Below are positions 8,496 to 16,897 of a stretch of DNA of 64,000 nt, piece by piece. The position numbers and the translations under genes are program-made. Position 1 is the stretch's first letter. Each line of letters opens with the position of its first letter. The notes below the pieces were generated by a model that was given only the letters and a program-made list of their open reading frames with translations, did no database searches and was not told the origin of the DNA. This DNA is from an uncultured Methylophaga sp. (GTDB lineage Bacteria > Pseudomonadota > Gammaproteobacteria > Nitrosococcales > Methylophagaceae). The DNA is taken from NCBI RefSeq assembly GCF_947259025.1, contig NZ_CAMYKO010000006.1, forward strand, positions 310,001-374,000. Direction: 5' to 3'.

Positions 8496-9899
8496 ATGAG
8501 TTTAAATCAGCTGATAAAAATACTGTTTGCCCGTCGGGTGATGATTATCGTGGTATTCGGTCTGACGGTGCTGGCTGCGGCAGTGGTGACAATGTTGCAG
8601 CCCAAAACCTACCAGGCCAGCTCCACCCTTATTATCAACTATAAGGGCGCCGACCCGGTTACCGGTAACAGCATGGCGCCACAGCTTTCATCGACGTACA
8701 TGGCGACACAGGTCGATGTTATTTCCAGTAAAAATGTTGCCCTGAAAGTTGTTGAACAGCTTCAACTGGATGAGACACGCTACGCAATCGAAGCGTTCAA
8801 AGAGGTCAGTAGCGCTGACAACAATGCCAGCCGGGAGATGGATATCAAAGACTGGCTGGCCGGCGTGCTGCAAAATAAATTGATAGTGCGGCCATCCCGA
8901 GAGAGTAATGTGATTGAAGTAGGCTATAGCGGCACTGATCCCAAGTTTGTGGCTACCGTTGCCAATGCCTTTGCCGATGCTTACATTGAAACCAATCTTC
9001 ACCTAAAGGTCGAGCCATCGCTGGAAGCTGCTGACTGGTTCAGTGAGCGGCTGGCATCTTACCGGGATGAGTTGATCGAAGCTGAAAAAAACTTGTCGGA
9101 CTACCAGTCGGAAAAAGGCATTGTGGCGCTGGAAGAACGCTGGGATGTTGAAAATGCCAAGCTTGAACAGCTGTCCGAGGAGTTGGTTAACGCTGAAGCC
9201 GATGCCCTTGAGTCAAACTCCCGCAGTGATGAGGCCTCAACAGCAACCAGTATCGAGCAGAACCCGGACATCCTGGAGAACTCGCTCATACAGAGCATGA
9301 AAGCCGACCTCAACAAGGCGCAAGCCAGTCTGGCCAAAATCAAGCAGCGCTTGAATGTGAATCATCCCCAATATCAGGCGGCCCTGGCCGAAGTGAATAA
9401 TCTCAAAACGGAATTACAACGGGAAGTCGAGAATGTCACCGGCGGCCTGTCAAACTCGGCAACCATCTCTGATAAACGCGTAGAGGAGCTGGAAGCAGCA
9501 GTCAATAAGCAAAAACAGCGGATCCTGGAGCTGAACCAGCAGCGTGATCAACTGGCGGTATTACAACTGGATGTGGAAAGCGCCCAACAAACCCTGGATA
9601 AGGCACTTGAAAGGTTCAGTCAGACGTCAATGGAAGGCCAGACCAACCAGAGTGATGTGGCAGTGCTGACACAGGCGGCGCCCCCAATTTATCCCAGCTC
9701 GCCCGATGTGAAGCGCAATGTCTTCCTGGCTTTTGTTTTAGGTTTCCTTCTGGCTGTGGGCATGGCGCTGGGGCTGGAGTTTCTCAGTCCACGGGTGCGT
9801 TCAACCGAGGATATTGACTTGCCGGTACTGGGCGAGTTGAAAAAAAGAAAATATCAGAACAGCTCATTGCCTACGGCTCAACTGCTGCCGCAGAAGTAA
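8496..9899 (+). CDS. epsF: Wzz-type chain length determinant / polysaccharide co-polymerase
   Basis: An inner-membrane co-polymerase of 467 residues. The Wzz domain starts with the first membrane helix at about 15-34. A long periplasmic region (about 190-400) has strong coiled-coil character and a GNVR-like end (PPIYPSSPDVKRN). The second membrane helix (about residues 408-428) precedes a short cytoplasmic tail. It contains no fused tyrosine kinase; the separate epsG at 9989 fills that slot. Proteins of this family set polymer length and link the Wzy polymerase to the OPX channel. An AAGGA site precedes ATG 8496. Confidence 0.9.
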   Translation: MSLNQLIKILFARRVMIIVVFGLTVLAAAVVTMLQPKTYQASSTLIINYKGADPVTGNSMAPQLSSTYMATQVDVISSKNVALKVVEQLQLDETRYAIEAFKEVSSADNNASREMDIKDWLAGVLQNKLIVRPSRESNVIEVGYSGTDPKFVATVANAFADAYIETNLHLKVEPSLEAADWFSERLASYRDELIEAEKNLSDYQSEKGIVALEERWDVENAKLEQLSEELVNAEADALESNSRSDEASTATSIEQNPDILENSLIQSMKADLNKAQASLAKIKQRLNVNHPQYQAALAEVNNLKTELQREVENVTGGLSNSATISDKRVEELEAAVNKQKQRILELNQQRDQLAVLQLDVESAQQTLDKALERFSQTSMEGQTNQSDVAVLTQAAPPIYPSSPDVKRNVFLAFVLGFLLAVGMALGLEFLSPRVRSTEDIDLPVLGELKKRKYQNSSLPTAQLLPQK

Positions 9900-9988
9900 T
9901 CCGGGTAAATCAGCCACGGTGAGCTGGGCAAAGATCACGGGCACAGCTTGCCGAGCGCATGGCGTAATTTTTAACAGACGAGGGCAAT

Positions 9989-10657
9989 ATGAAGGCAGAT
10001 GCCAAGCAGCTTACATACAGAATCCTGCCACCGGATAGCGCAGCGATTGATCCCGAAGTGTTCGTCGCTTTCACCCTGGATGGTGATGAAGTCGAAGAAT
10101 ACAGAGCATTGAGAACACAACTGTCTCTGCGCTGGTTTGAGAACAACAAATCTTTGGTTTTTACCTCGGCGAGATATGGCCATGGGACCAGCCATGCGGT
10201 GGCTAATCTGGCGATTTTATTTTCCCAGATAGGACATAAAACCCTGTTGGTTGATGCCAATATCAGAAAGCCCATGCAGCATGACTTATTCAGGCTGGAC
10301 AATAGTCAAGGGCTGTCAGACCTCCTGGCAAGAAGGTCACGGGGGAATCAAACCCAGAAGGTGAGGGGCTTTGATAATCTGCATGTCCTGACGGCGGGAA
10401 CCAAACTACCCAATCCGCTGGAGCTGTTGTCGATAAAAAGCTTTTGGGAGGCTGCCGAGAAGGCCTATGACATCGTACTGATTGATGCGCCTCCAGCGCT
10501 TGAATACACCGATGCACAACTTATCGCCTCTCACGTTGGCGGTGGCGTTATCGTCGCCCGTAAAAACGAGACCAAAACCCAAGAAATAAAAAAGGTTGAG
10601 CAGCAGTTCGATATTGCCAAGGCTGTCACAGTGGGGGTGGTGCTGAAAGAATTTTAG
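9989..10657 (+). CDS. epsG: degenerate BY-kinase-like protein (EpsG family)
   Basis: A 222-residue CpsD/Wzc-kinase-like P-loop protein that looks catalytically impaired. The BY-kinase interface motif EEYRALR (37-43) and Walker B VLIDAPP (163-169) are kept. Where active homologues have GEGKS/T, this one reads SARYGHGTSH (60-69), with Thr67 in place of the ATP-binding lysine. Walker A-prime reads LLVDANIRKP, with Asn91 in place of the usual second Asp. The C-terminus (ending GVVLKEF) has no tyrosine cluster. Active BY-kinases autophosphorylate such a cluster to regulate the co-polymerase. This copy probably acts as a structural partner of EpsF. The frame is intact and the gene sits in the expected operon slot, so it is not obviously a pseudogene. 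Confidence 0.8.
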   Translation: MKADAKQLTYRILPPDSAAIDPEVFVAFTLDGDEVEEYRALRTQLSLRWFENNKSLVFTSARYGHGTSHAVANLAILFSQIGHKTLLVDANIRKPMQHDLFRLDNSQGLSDLLARRSRGNQTQKVRGFDNLHVLTAGTKLPNPLELLSIKSFWEAAEKAYDIVLIDAPPALEYTDAQLIASHVGGGVIVARKNETKTQEIKKVEQQFDIAKAVTVGVVLKEF

Positions 10658-10678
10658 GGGTTTGGAGCATATCTCTGC

Positions 10679-10710
10679 TGGCACGTCTGTTTTAACATCA
10701 AAACTGTTAA
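10679..10710 (+). promoter_or_regulatory. sigma-54-like -24 element and stem upstream of the PEP-CTERM gene
   Basis: TGGCACG (10679-10685) is a perfect -24 box. At the correct spacing the -12 position reads TTTTAA rather than TTGCA, so the match is incomplete. TTAACA (10692-10697) and TGTTAA (10705-10710) then form a small inverted repeat in the leader. Some exosortase systems express PEP-CTERM genes from RpoN promoters, which is why this is listed. Confidence 0.25.
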
Positions 10711-10732
10711 TAACACCAGAGAGGAGATAGCT

Positions 10733-11233
10733 ATGAAGAGGTACTGGACCTTGAGCCTGTTTCTGCTAGCGAGTCCGTTTGCTCACGCAGCAGTCGAGTT
10801 TGACGGCACGTCTCAAAGCAACACTGAGGCCTCAGCGTATGAAGTTTCCAGCGGGCCGGTGCAGGTGAGCTTTGATACAGCGGGTGACTACACTAACTAT
10901 TACTCATTTTCCCTGGCCAAGACTGAGGATGTGACATTCAATTTTGATTCATTCCGCATTAACGGCAATGAAGGCATCCTGAATCTGACTGTCAGTGGGC
11001 CTAATGGCGTGTCCCAAACCTTTGGCAATGGCCAGGACAGTGGGTCTGTGACTTTTAATGATCTGGCCCCCGATACCTATCTGGTCCAGGTTGACGCGAT
11101 GACACAAGACAATGGCTCATACACCTTGTCATCTTCTGTTTCTCCCGTCCCAGAACCCAGCACCCTGGCATTGATGATGGCCGGTTTCGGGCTGGTGGGT
11201 TTTATGAGTAATCGTCGTCGTCAATTTGTTTGA
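10733..11233 (+). CDS. PEP-CTERM sorting domain protein
   Basis: A small exported protein of 166 residues. It has a cleavable signal peptide (ending AHA near residue 20) and a mature beta-rich domain resembling bacterial pre-peptidase C-terminal domains (YYSFSLAKTEDVTF). A classic PEP-CTERM signal follows: VPEPSTLA, a hydrophobic helix, then NRRR at the extreme C-terminus. The tail is presumably recognised by the exosortase encoded 104 bases downstream. It is the only PEP-CTERM substrate in the window. AGGAG provides a strong ribosome site. Its role in the polymer matrix is unknown. Confidence 0.92.
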   Translation: MKRYWTLSLFLLASPFAHAAVEFDGTSQSNTEASAYEVSSGPVQVSFDTAGDYTNYYSFSLAKTEDVTFNFDSFRINGNEGILNLTVSGPNGVSQTFGNGQDSGSVTFNDLAPDTYLVQVDAMTQDNGSYTLSSSVSPVPEPSTLALMMAGFGLVGFMSNRRRQFV

Positions 11234-11273
11234 TATTAATCAGGCAGGGTAATGACGGGTGCCTTTACTTGAC

Positions 11274-11296
11274 TTGCTCAGGCAATCACTGAGCAA
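11274..11296. promoter_or_regulatory. small hairpin between PEP-CTERM gene and exosortase gene
   Basis: Perfect seven-base arms TTGCTCA and TGAGCAA around a nine-base loop. No T-run follows. It may adjust relative expression of the abundant substrate and the sortase by limiting read-through or protecting a transcript end. Confidence 0.35.
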
Positions 11297-11336
11297 CAGC
11301 TGATATCAAGCACGCACAAAAGACAGTACTTGAACA

Positions 11337-12218
11337 ATGGCTACAGGGCAGACCGACGCTGATTTGTATGAGAATGACAATCTGAAGTGGCTATCTATTG
11401 TCTTTGCCCTGCTGGCCATGTTCCTGCCCACTTTTTTCAATTTATCGGACAGGCTCTGGCAATCTGAGGACCATGCCCACGGTCCATTTGTATTGCTGAT
11501 AACACTGGTCCTGTTCTGGAAAAAGCGAGCGGCGCTGCTCAGCAGTTCGACAGCCAGTCCCCAGCCCTTGTTGGGTGCGGTGATCTTTTTTTTCGGGCTG
11601 TTGCTTTATCTGCTGGGACGCTCACAGGACATTTTGATTTTTGATGTCGGCGCCCTGGTTCCCGTCGTTATCGGCCTGATTTTGATGACCCGGGGCTGGA
11701 AAAGCCTCTTGGCGCTATGGTTCCCGGTGTTTTTTCTTTTGTTTTTATTGCCGATACCGGGCTTTATTGTTGATGCCGTGACCTTACCGATGAAGATCGC
11801 GGTGTCCTATGTGGCGGAATCAATACTCTACTGGTTTGATTATCCGGTAGCCCGCAATGGAGTGGTGATGTATGTCGGTCCGTATCAGCTACTGGTGGCA
11901 GATGCATGTGCCGGTCTGCAGACTTTAATTTCTCTGGAAGCGATGGGCCTGCTTTATCTGCACCTGGTAAAGCATGACTCATTGTTGCGTAACGGACTGC
12001 TGGCATTGGCGATTGTGCCGATTTCCTTCACCGCCAATGTGACGCGGGTTTTAGCTTTGATCCTGATCACCTATTACTTTGGCGATGAAGTGGGGCAGTC
12101 CTACTTACATGATTTTGCGGGCTTATTTTTGTTCCTGGTGGCATTGCTGCTGATCATGCTGGTGGATACGCTGCTGTCTGCGTGTTTGAAGCCGGCGCCA
12201 CAAACACAATGGCGATGA
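11337..12218 (+). CDS. xrtB: exosortase B
   Basis: A polytopic membrane cysteine transpeptidase of 293 residues with about eight hydrophobic segments. The predicted catalytic triad is present: Cys191 in ADACAGLQTL, Arg237 in FTANVTRV and His258 in SYLHDFAG. Exosortases are thought to cleave the PEP-CTERM signal and hand the protein to the envelope or polymer. The flanking epsI and eps genes point to the exosortase-B (EpsH) type. The gene ends three bases before epsI, so the two are almost certainly co-translated. The start has only a weak ribosome site. Confidence 0.92.
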   Translation: MATGQTDADLYENDNLKWLSIVFALLAMFLPTFFNLSDRLWQSEDHAHGPFVLLITLVLFWKKRAALLSSSTASPQPLLGAVIFFFGLLLYLLGRSQDILIFDVGALVPVVIGLILMTRGWKSLLALWFPVFFLLFLLPIPGFIVDAVTLPMKIAVSYVAESILYWFDYPVARNGVVMYVGPYQLLVADACAGLQTLISLEAMGLLYLHLVKHDSLLRNGLLALAIVPISFTANVTRVLALILITYYFGDEVGQSYLHDFAGLFLFLVALLLIMLVDTLLSACLKPAPQTQWR

Positions 12219-12221
12219 GCG

Positions 12222-12914
12222 ATGACTTGGTTAAAGGTATGCAGTGTTTCAGCTCTGATGGTTTTGACGGCCACGCTGGCGGTGTGGGCCACCCCCACCG
12301 ACTACCTGGCCAATATCAAACACCGCGAGCCACTGATGACCCATATCAAACCGGTGCTGGGCAGTTGGCAGCTGGCTAAGACCAGTGATGTGTTGGTTAC
12401 CAGTGCAGTGCTGGATGAAAAGCTGGATAGCGCCTACACCGATCGACTGAGTGAGACCTATTTTAATGCAGATAATCAAAAGGTGATGTTGTCGGTGGCT
12501 TACTCGGAAAATCAGCGCTCCGGTCTGGCGGTGCATTTGCCGGAGGCCTGTTACCCCGCGCAGGGTTTCGAGGTTTTGGAAAAAAGATCGTTGCCGCTGA
12601 TGCTGGCTGATGGCAGACAACTGCAAGTGAAATATATGAAAACGCAACGAGCTAATCGGGTCGAGCCCTTACTTTACTGGACGGTCGCTGGTGAGCGGCT
12701 CTACCGGAATAACATTGAGAGAAAGCAGGTGACTGTTGAATATGGGCTCAACAATATTATTCCGGATGGATTGGTGTTCAGGGTTTCCACCATCGAGGCT
12801 GATGAGGAAACGGCATTAAACAACATGACTGACTTTGTCAGGGACTTTTACCGTCATCTCGCTGTGTCAGAAAAGCCCCGCTTTTTTGGTGCTGAGTTGA
12901 CCCAAAGCCACTGA
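12222..12914 (+). CDS. epsI: EpsI family exosortase-associated protein
   Basis: A 230-residue EpsI-domain protein with an N-terminal membrane anchor or signal (residues 5-23). The hallmark motif HLPEACYPAQGF contains Cys110. EpsI domains occur beside or fused to exosortases and are needed for polymer production in methanolan-type loci, but their chemistry is not settled. The invariant cysteine suggests a catalytic or disulfide role. The gene starts three bases after the xrtB stop. Confidence 0.88.
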   Translation: MTWLKVCSVSALMVLTATLAVWATPTDYLANIKHREPLMTHIKPVLGSWQLAKTSDVLVTSAVLDEKLDSAYTDRLSETYFNADNQKVMLSVAYSENQRSGLAVHLPEACYPAQGFEVLEKRSLPLMLADGRQLQVKYMKTQRANRVEPLLYWTVAGERLYRNNIERKQVTVEYGLNNIIPDGLVFRVSTIEADEETALNNMTDFVRDFYRHLAVSEKPRFFGAELTQSH

Positions 12915-12974
12915 TTTCAAGTCTTTTATAACGCGTTAGTAAACGCCCTAATTATCAACATTAAGAACTTTACT

Positions 12975-14012
12975 ATGGAAACATTAGCCAAGAATGTCGT
13001 TTCAATGATCCCCGGTTTAAAGCCTTTTCTGAAAAGGCGCCGGGATGGTTTTAATCGTAGTCTGTTGAGATACCGCTGTTACCGCTACGAGAAAAAAGTG
13101 AACGCCAGACATATGGGTTGGCAGCATTCGGGCACGGTCAACTATTCAAAACGCAGTTCAGAGCTCATTTTCTGGTATCACAAGTTGGAAAAAGGCCTGT
13201 GTTTACCGCCCGAAAACCGGCGTTTTTTCGGGCAGTATCCGGCGCAGCAGACATTAATGCTGTTGAGAAAATGGCGCTCGGATCGCCTGTCTTGTGACGC
13301 TACTGTCTACAAAGCAGCGATTGGGGTATTGGAGGGCTATCGTGACTTTGTCCAGAACATCGACCCTCAAACCACGCAGGTAAAGCAAACCCTGACCGAA
13401 CTCAATGCTTTCTTATCCGTGCAGGACAAGACGGAGGATAGCTATAGAACGCCCATCGATTTCAAGCTCCTGCCCGAAGACAGTTATGACGTACTGTATT
13501 CGCTGGCGCTGAGCAGAAGAAGCACACGCAATTTCAAGTCCCAGCCGGTTTCAATGGACATCGTCGAGAAAGCAGCAGCGCTGGCTCAACTGAGCCCCAG
13601 TGCCTGTAACCGGCAGCCCTGGCGTCTGCATCTGTATCAGGACAAAAACGACATTGAGCGGATGTTGGAATTGCAAAACGGCAATCGTGGTTTTGGTCAT
13701 ACCATTCCGATGCTAGCTGTGGTCTGCTGCGATATGGGGGCGTTTTTCGATTCCACCGAGAGAAATGAACCGTCACTCGACGGCGGCCTGTTTCTGATGT
13801 CCTTGCTTTACGCCCTGCAATCAATGGGGCTGGCGAGTTGCTGTCTGAACTGGTGTGTGGATCCCAGGCGCGATCAACAAGGCCACCGTACCGGCGCTAT
13901 TCCCGACAATGAAAAGATCCTGACCTTCCTGGCAATTGGCTATGCCGCTGACGATACCGTGGTGCCATTGTCTGCCAGAAGGCCGCTGTCTGATCTTATC
14001 GTCGAGCACTGA
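12975..14012 (+). CDS. nitroreductase-like flavoprotein with extra N-terminal domain
   Basis: A 345-residue protein whose C-terminal half (about 175-340) is a nitroreductase-fold domain. The FMN-binding signature RRSTRNF is at 181-187, followed by SPSACNRQPW (207-216) and GLASCCLNWC. The first 170 residues are basic at the start, helical and of no family I recognise. There is no clear signal peptide. Nitroreductase-like proteins recur in polysaccharide loci near pyruvyl transferases, as here (15512), but a substrate is not known. It could modify a sugar, lipid or quinone. The role is open. Confidence 0.7.
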   Translation: METLAKNVVSMIPGLKPFLKRRRDGFNRSLLRYRCYRYEKKVNARHMGWQHSGTVNYSKRSSELIFWYHKLEKGLCLPPENRRFFGQYPAQQTLMLLRKWRSDRLSCDATVYKAAIGVLEGYRDFVQNIDPQTTQVKQTLTELNAFLSVQDKTEDSYRTPIDFKLLPEDSYDVLYSLALSRRSTRNFKSQPVSMDIVEKAAALAQLSPSACNRQPWRLHLYQDKNDIERMLELQNGNRGFGHTIPMLAVVCCDMGAFFDSTERNEPSLDGGLFLMSLLYALQSMGLASCCLNWCVDPRRDQQGHRTGAIPDNEKILTFLAIGYAADDTVVPLSARRPLSDLIVEH

Positions 14013-14057
14013 TCCTGCCATGCGTCTTTTCAACATCAGCCAATCCGGAGTGACCCG

Positions 14058-15512
14058 ATGGGCTTAGCCTCAAAAGCCGCCCGTGGCGGCATGATCATGA
14101 TGTCGGGGCAGGCCGGTAAAGTGTTGCTGCAGATGTTGAATCTGATCATTCTGGCGCGGCTGCTCGAACCCGAGAGTTTCGGGCTGGTGGCAATGATTGT
14201 GTCTTTGTATGGCATTGGTGAAATCATCCGCGATTGTGGCCTGTCGACAGCCGCAATACTAACCCGGGAACTGACGCATAAACAGGCCAGTAATTTATTC
14301 TGGGCCAATCTTTTGATTGGTGGCGGTTTAACGCTCGCGGCCTACTGTTTAGCCCAAGTCATTGCTGATTTTTACAACCGGGTTGAGCTCATTGAGATCG
14401 CACAGTTTCTGTCACTGATCTTTCTGCTCAATGGTGCAGCGTCACAGTTCAAGGCCAAGCTGAACCGTGAGCTGAAGTTCGGCTTTCTGATCACTGTTGA
14501 GTTAGTGGGCACCCTGATCGGCATTGCTATCGGGATCTACCTTGCCTACACGGGTTATTCCTACATGGCGATTGTTTACCAGCAGATCGTGCAGGCACTG
14601 GTTTTTCTGCTGTTCTATGCCCTGTTGTCACGCTGGTGGCCGGGACTGCCACAGCGTGAGGCGGGCACTAAACAGCTTTTCTCCTTCGGCTGGAATCTGA
14701 TGGGCGCACAAGTGCTGGGCTATTTATCCAAGAATATGCCGGTGGTGATGATTGGTTATAAGTTCGGTGCCACGCCGCTGGGCTTTTTTGAGCGGGCGAT
14801 GCAGATTTTGATGATGCCGCTGAACCAGCTCAGCGCGCCCTCACAGGCAGTCGCTGTGCCGGTGCTTTCCAGACTGGAGAATGAAGACAGGCACAAGTAC
14901 AACCAGTTTCTGGTGTTTGGGCAGAACATTATCGTCCACCTTATCTGCCTGGGACTGGTACTTATCGTGACCCAGACAGAGCGGCTGGTGGCGCTGGTGC
15001 TGGGCCCGCAATGGACTGAGCTGGTTCCGGTTTTTCAGGCCTTATCAGCGGGCGGCGTATTCCTGGTGCTGGGCTACAGCAGTTACTGGGTCTTTCTCAG
15101 TAAAGGCATCACCAACCGTCTGTTCAGACTCAGCCTGATAACCCGGCCTTTGATTATTGCGATCACAGCGCTGGGCCTGATGGGCACGATAACGACCGTG
15201 GCGCTTTGCTATTCCATTGGCCTTGCAGTGTCGTGGCTGTTGGGGATTGTGTGCCTCAAAGATACCGGCATTCCGGTCAGGCGCATGATCGTGACACCGC
15301 TGGTGGTGGCTGCCGTTTATTTTTCAGCCGCGTTTTTGTCTGCACAAATGGTGGCGGATTTTGAACTGGGACTGCTACAGGGGATCGCTTCGGGCTGGCT
15401 GTTGCTGGCAGGCCTGCTGGTTGTGGCCTATTGTCTGATTCCGATATTCAGACACAGCGTCAATCAGCTTTTTGAATTACGACATTACCTCAACAAGGTG
15501 AAATTAGCCTGA
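14058..15512 (+). CDS. Wzx-type oligosaccharide flippase
   Basis: An integral membrane protein of 484 residues with about 12-14 hydrophobic helices in the polysaccharide-transporter/MATE-like fold. The N-terminal region (GLASKAARGGMIMMSGQAGK, then LARLLEPESFGLVAM) is typical of Wzx/GumJ-type exporters. It should flip lipid-linked repeat units across the inner membrane for polymerisation. GGAGTG upstream supports ATG 14058. The stop codon overlaps the start of the pyruvyl transferase gene (TGATG), so the two are coupled. Confidence 0.88.
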   Translation: MGLASKAARGGMIMMSGQAGKVLLQMLNLIILARLLEPESFGLVAMIVSLYGIGEIIRDCGLSTAAILTRELTHKQASNLFWANLLIGGGLTLAAYCLAQVIADFYNRVELIEIAQFLSLIFLLNGAASQFKAKLNRELKFGFLITVELVGTLIGIAIGIYLAYTGYSYMAIVYQQIVQALVFLLFYALLSRWWPGLPQREAGTKQLFSFGWNLMGAQVLGYLSKNMPVVMIGYKFGATPLGFFERAMQILMMPLNQLSAPSQAVAVPVLSRLENEDRHKYNQFLVFGQNIIVHLICLGLVLIVTQTERLVALVLGPQWTELVPVFQALSAGGVFLVLGYSSYWVFLSKGITNRLFRLSLITRPLIIAITALGLMGTITTVALCYSIGLAVSWLLGIVCLKDTGIPVRRMIVTPLVVAAVYFSAAFLSAQMVADFELGLLQGIASGWLLLAGLLVVAYCLIPIFRHSVNQLFELRHYLNKVKLA

Positions 15513-16720
15513 TGAAACAGCTTATTAAAAACTGCATCCCCACGACATTTATCAACGTCATGATGGGGCGCTTTCTGCTCTTTTGCATGCGCAGTAGGGG
15601 CAAGCGGCTTGTTAGGCCGGATACTTCAGCGCTTATCGCCGCGCCGGGCGGCGGCAATATTGGTGATCAGGCGATGCTGGAGTCGTTTCTGCACAATGTG
15701 GCCGATAAGAAACTGATTATTACCACCAATCAGAATGCCTTAAGCATTCCGCCGCTGTACTCGCTGGATGTCGAGGTCATAACAATGCCCGGTCTGATTT
15801 ACGGGCAGCCGCATGCTTTTGTGCGTGACTTTGTCCGCTTTCTACGCTTGCTCCCAAGACTGAAATCATTGTCGGTGATAGGCGCTGATGTGATGGATGG
15901 CGGCTACAACCCACACGCTTCTGCCATGCGGGCCTATGCAGGCATATTTGCAATGAAGGCGGGGGTGCCATCACGAATCCTCGGGTTCAGCTGGAATAAT
16001 CGACCTCACCGTAAAGCTGTTGCGGCGCTGCGCCTTGCTGACAAAACAGGCGTTTCACTGCTGGTAAGGGATGCCGTCTCGCACCAGCGTCTGAATGAGT
16101 TGGGCATGCGCAACACGGCATTAACAGCCGACCTGGTTTTTGCCAATCCCAATCAGCAGGATCAGGGCATTGATGATGTGCTTGGTTACTGCCGGGACAA
16201 GCCGGTGGCACTGGTAAACGCCAGCGGCCTGATAGCAAAAGAGATTGATCAGATCGAAGAGTACAAGGCCATCATCAATAAGCTGCATGAAAAGCAGTAT
16301 GCCGTGGTGTTACTGCCTCATGTGATTCGTGATGGCGCCAATGATCTTGATGTCTGTGAAGCCATCGCTGCCAGTGACCCCGACATCTATTTTGTTAACA
16401 GGCTGCTTGAACCGGATCAGGTTAAACGCCTGGCACAAGCAGCCCAACTGGTGGTGACCGGGCGAATGCACTTGTCAATTATGTCTCTCAATGCTGGTAC
16501 TCCCGCCATCGTGCTCTCAACGCAGGGGAAAGTGGATGGCCTGATGAAGTTTTTCTCGCTGCCCGAATTGTCTCTGGAGCCGGAACCGGGCTTCGGGGCC
16601 AGGGTGGCCAGCTTGATAGACCTTGTTCAGAACAACCATGAAAACTACCTCGCTAAGCTGGCACAAAACATCGAGCAGGTGCGGCTTTTGGCTAACAAAA
16701 ATTTCCAGCAGCCATCATGA
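15512..16720 (+). CDS. polysaccharide pyruvyl transferase family protein
   Basis: A 402-residue member of the PS_pyruv_trans family (WcaK, GumL, CsaB relatives). The N-terminal glycine-rich motif APGGGNIGDQAML is at 44-56. The C-terminal signature GRMHLSIMSLNAGTPAI is where family members bind nucleotide or PEP. It probably transfers a ketal pyruvate from phosphoenolpyruvate onto a hexose of the polymer, adding negative charge. It overlaps the flippase gene by one base. A 14-base perfect palindrome, ACTCAAGCTTGAGT, lies just after the stop at 16722-16735. Confidence 0.85.
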   Translation: MKQLIKNCIPTTFINVMMGRFLLFCMRSRGKRLVRPDTSALIAAPGGGNIGDQAMLESFLHNVADKKLIITTNQNALSIPPLYSLDVEVITMPGLIYGQPHAFVRDFVRFLRLLPRLKSLSVIGADVMDGGYNPHASAMRAYAGIFAMKAGVPSRILGFSWNNRPHRKAVAALRLADKTGVSLLVRDAVSHQRLNELGMRNTALTADLVFANPNQQDQGIDDVLGYCRDKPVALVNASGLIAKEIDQIEEYKAIINKLHEKQYAVVLLPHVIRDGANDLDVCEAIAASDPDIYFVNRLLEPDQVKRLAQAAQLVVTGRMHLSIMSLNAGTPAIVLSTQGKVDGLMKFFSLPELSLEPEPGFGARVASLIDLVQNNHENYLAKLAQNIEQVRLLANKNFQQPS

Positions 16721-16897
16721 CACTCAAGCTTGAGTCAATCGGGAACAGCACTGCCAAAAGCGGCCATGCCGGGGTTTGTGTGGCAGCGAGCTGCAGAATA
16801 AAAGAACAGTGGTCTGTATCACAGCATCGGCAGAGCCGGAATTATAGGGTGTGAAGCCCAAAGGCTCCAGTGACTTTCAACGAACCAGAGTAGATGG

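Noticed and set aside
16722-16735. Perfect palindrome ACTCAAGCTTGAGT after the pyruvyl transferase gene
   Set aside because: Too short and isolated to call an operator or terminator; no T-run and no second copy noticed.
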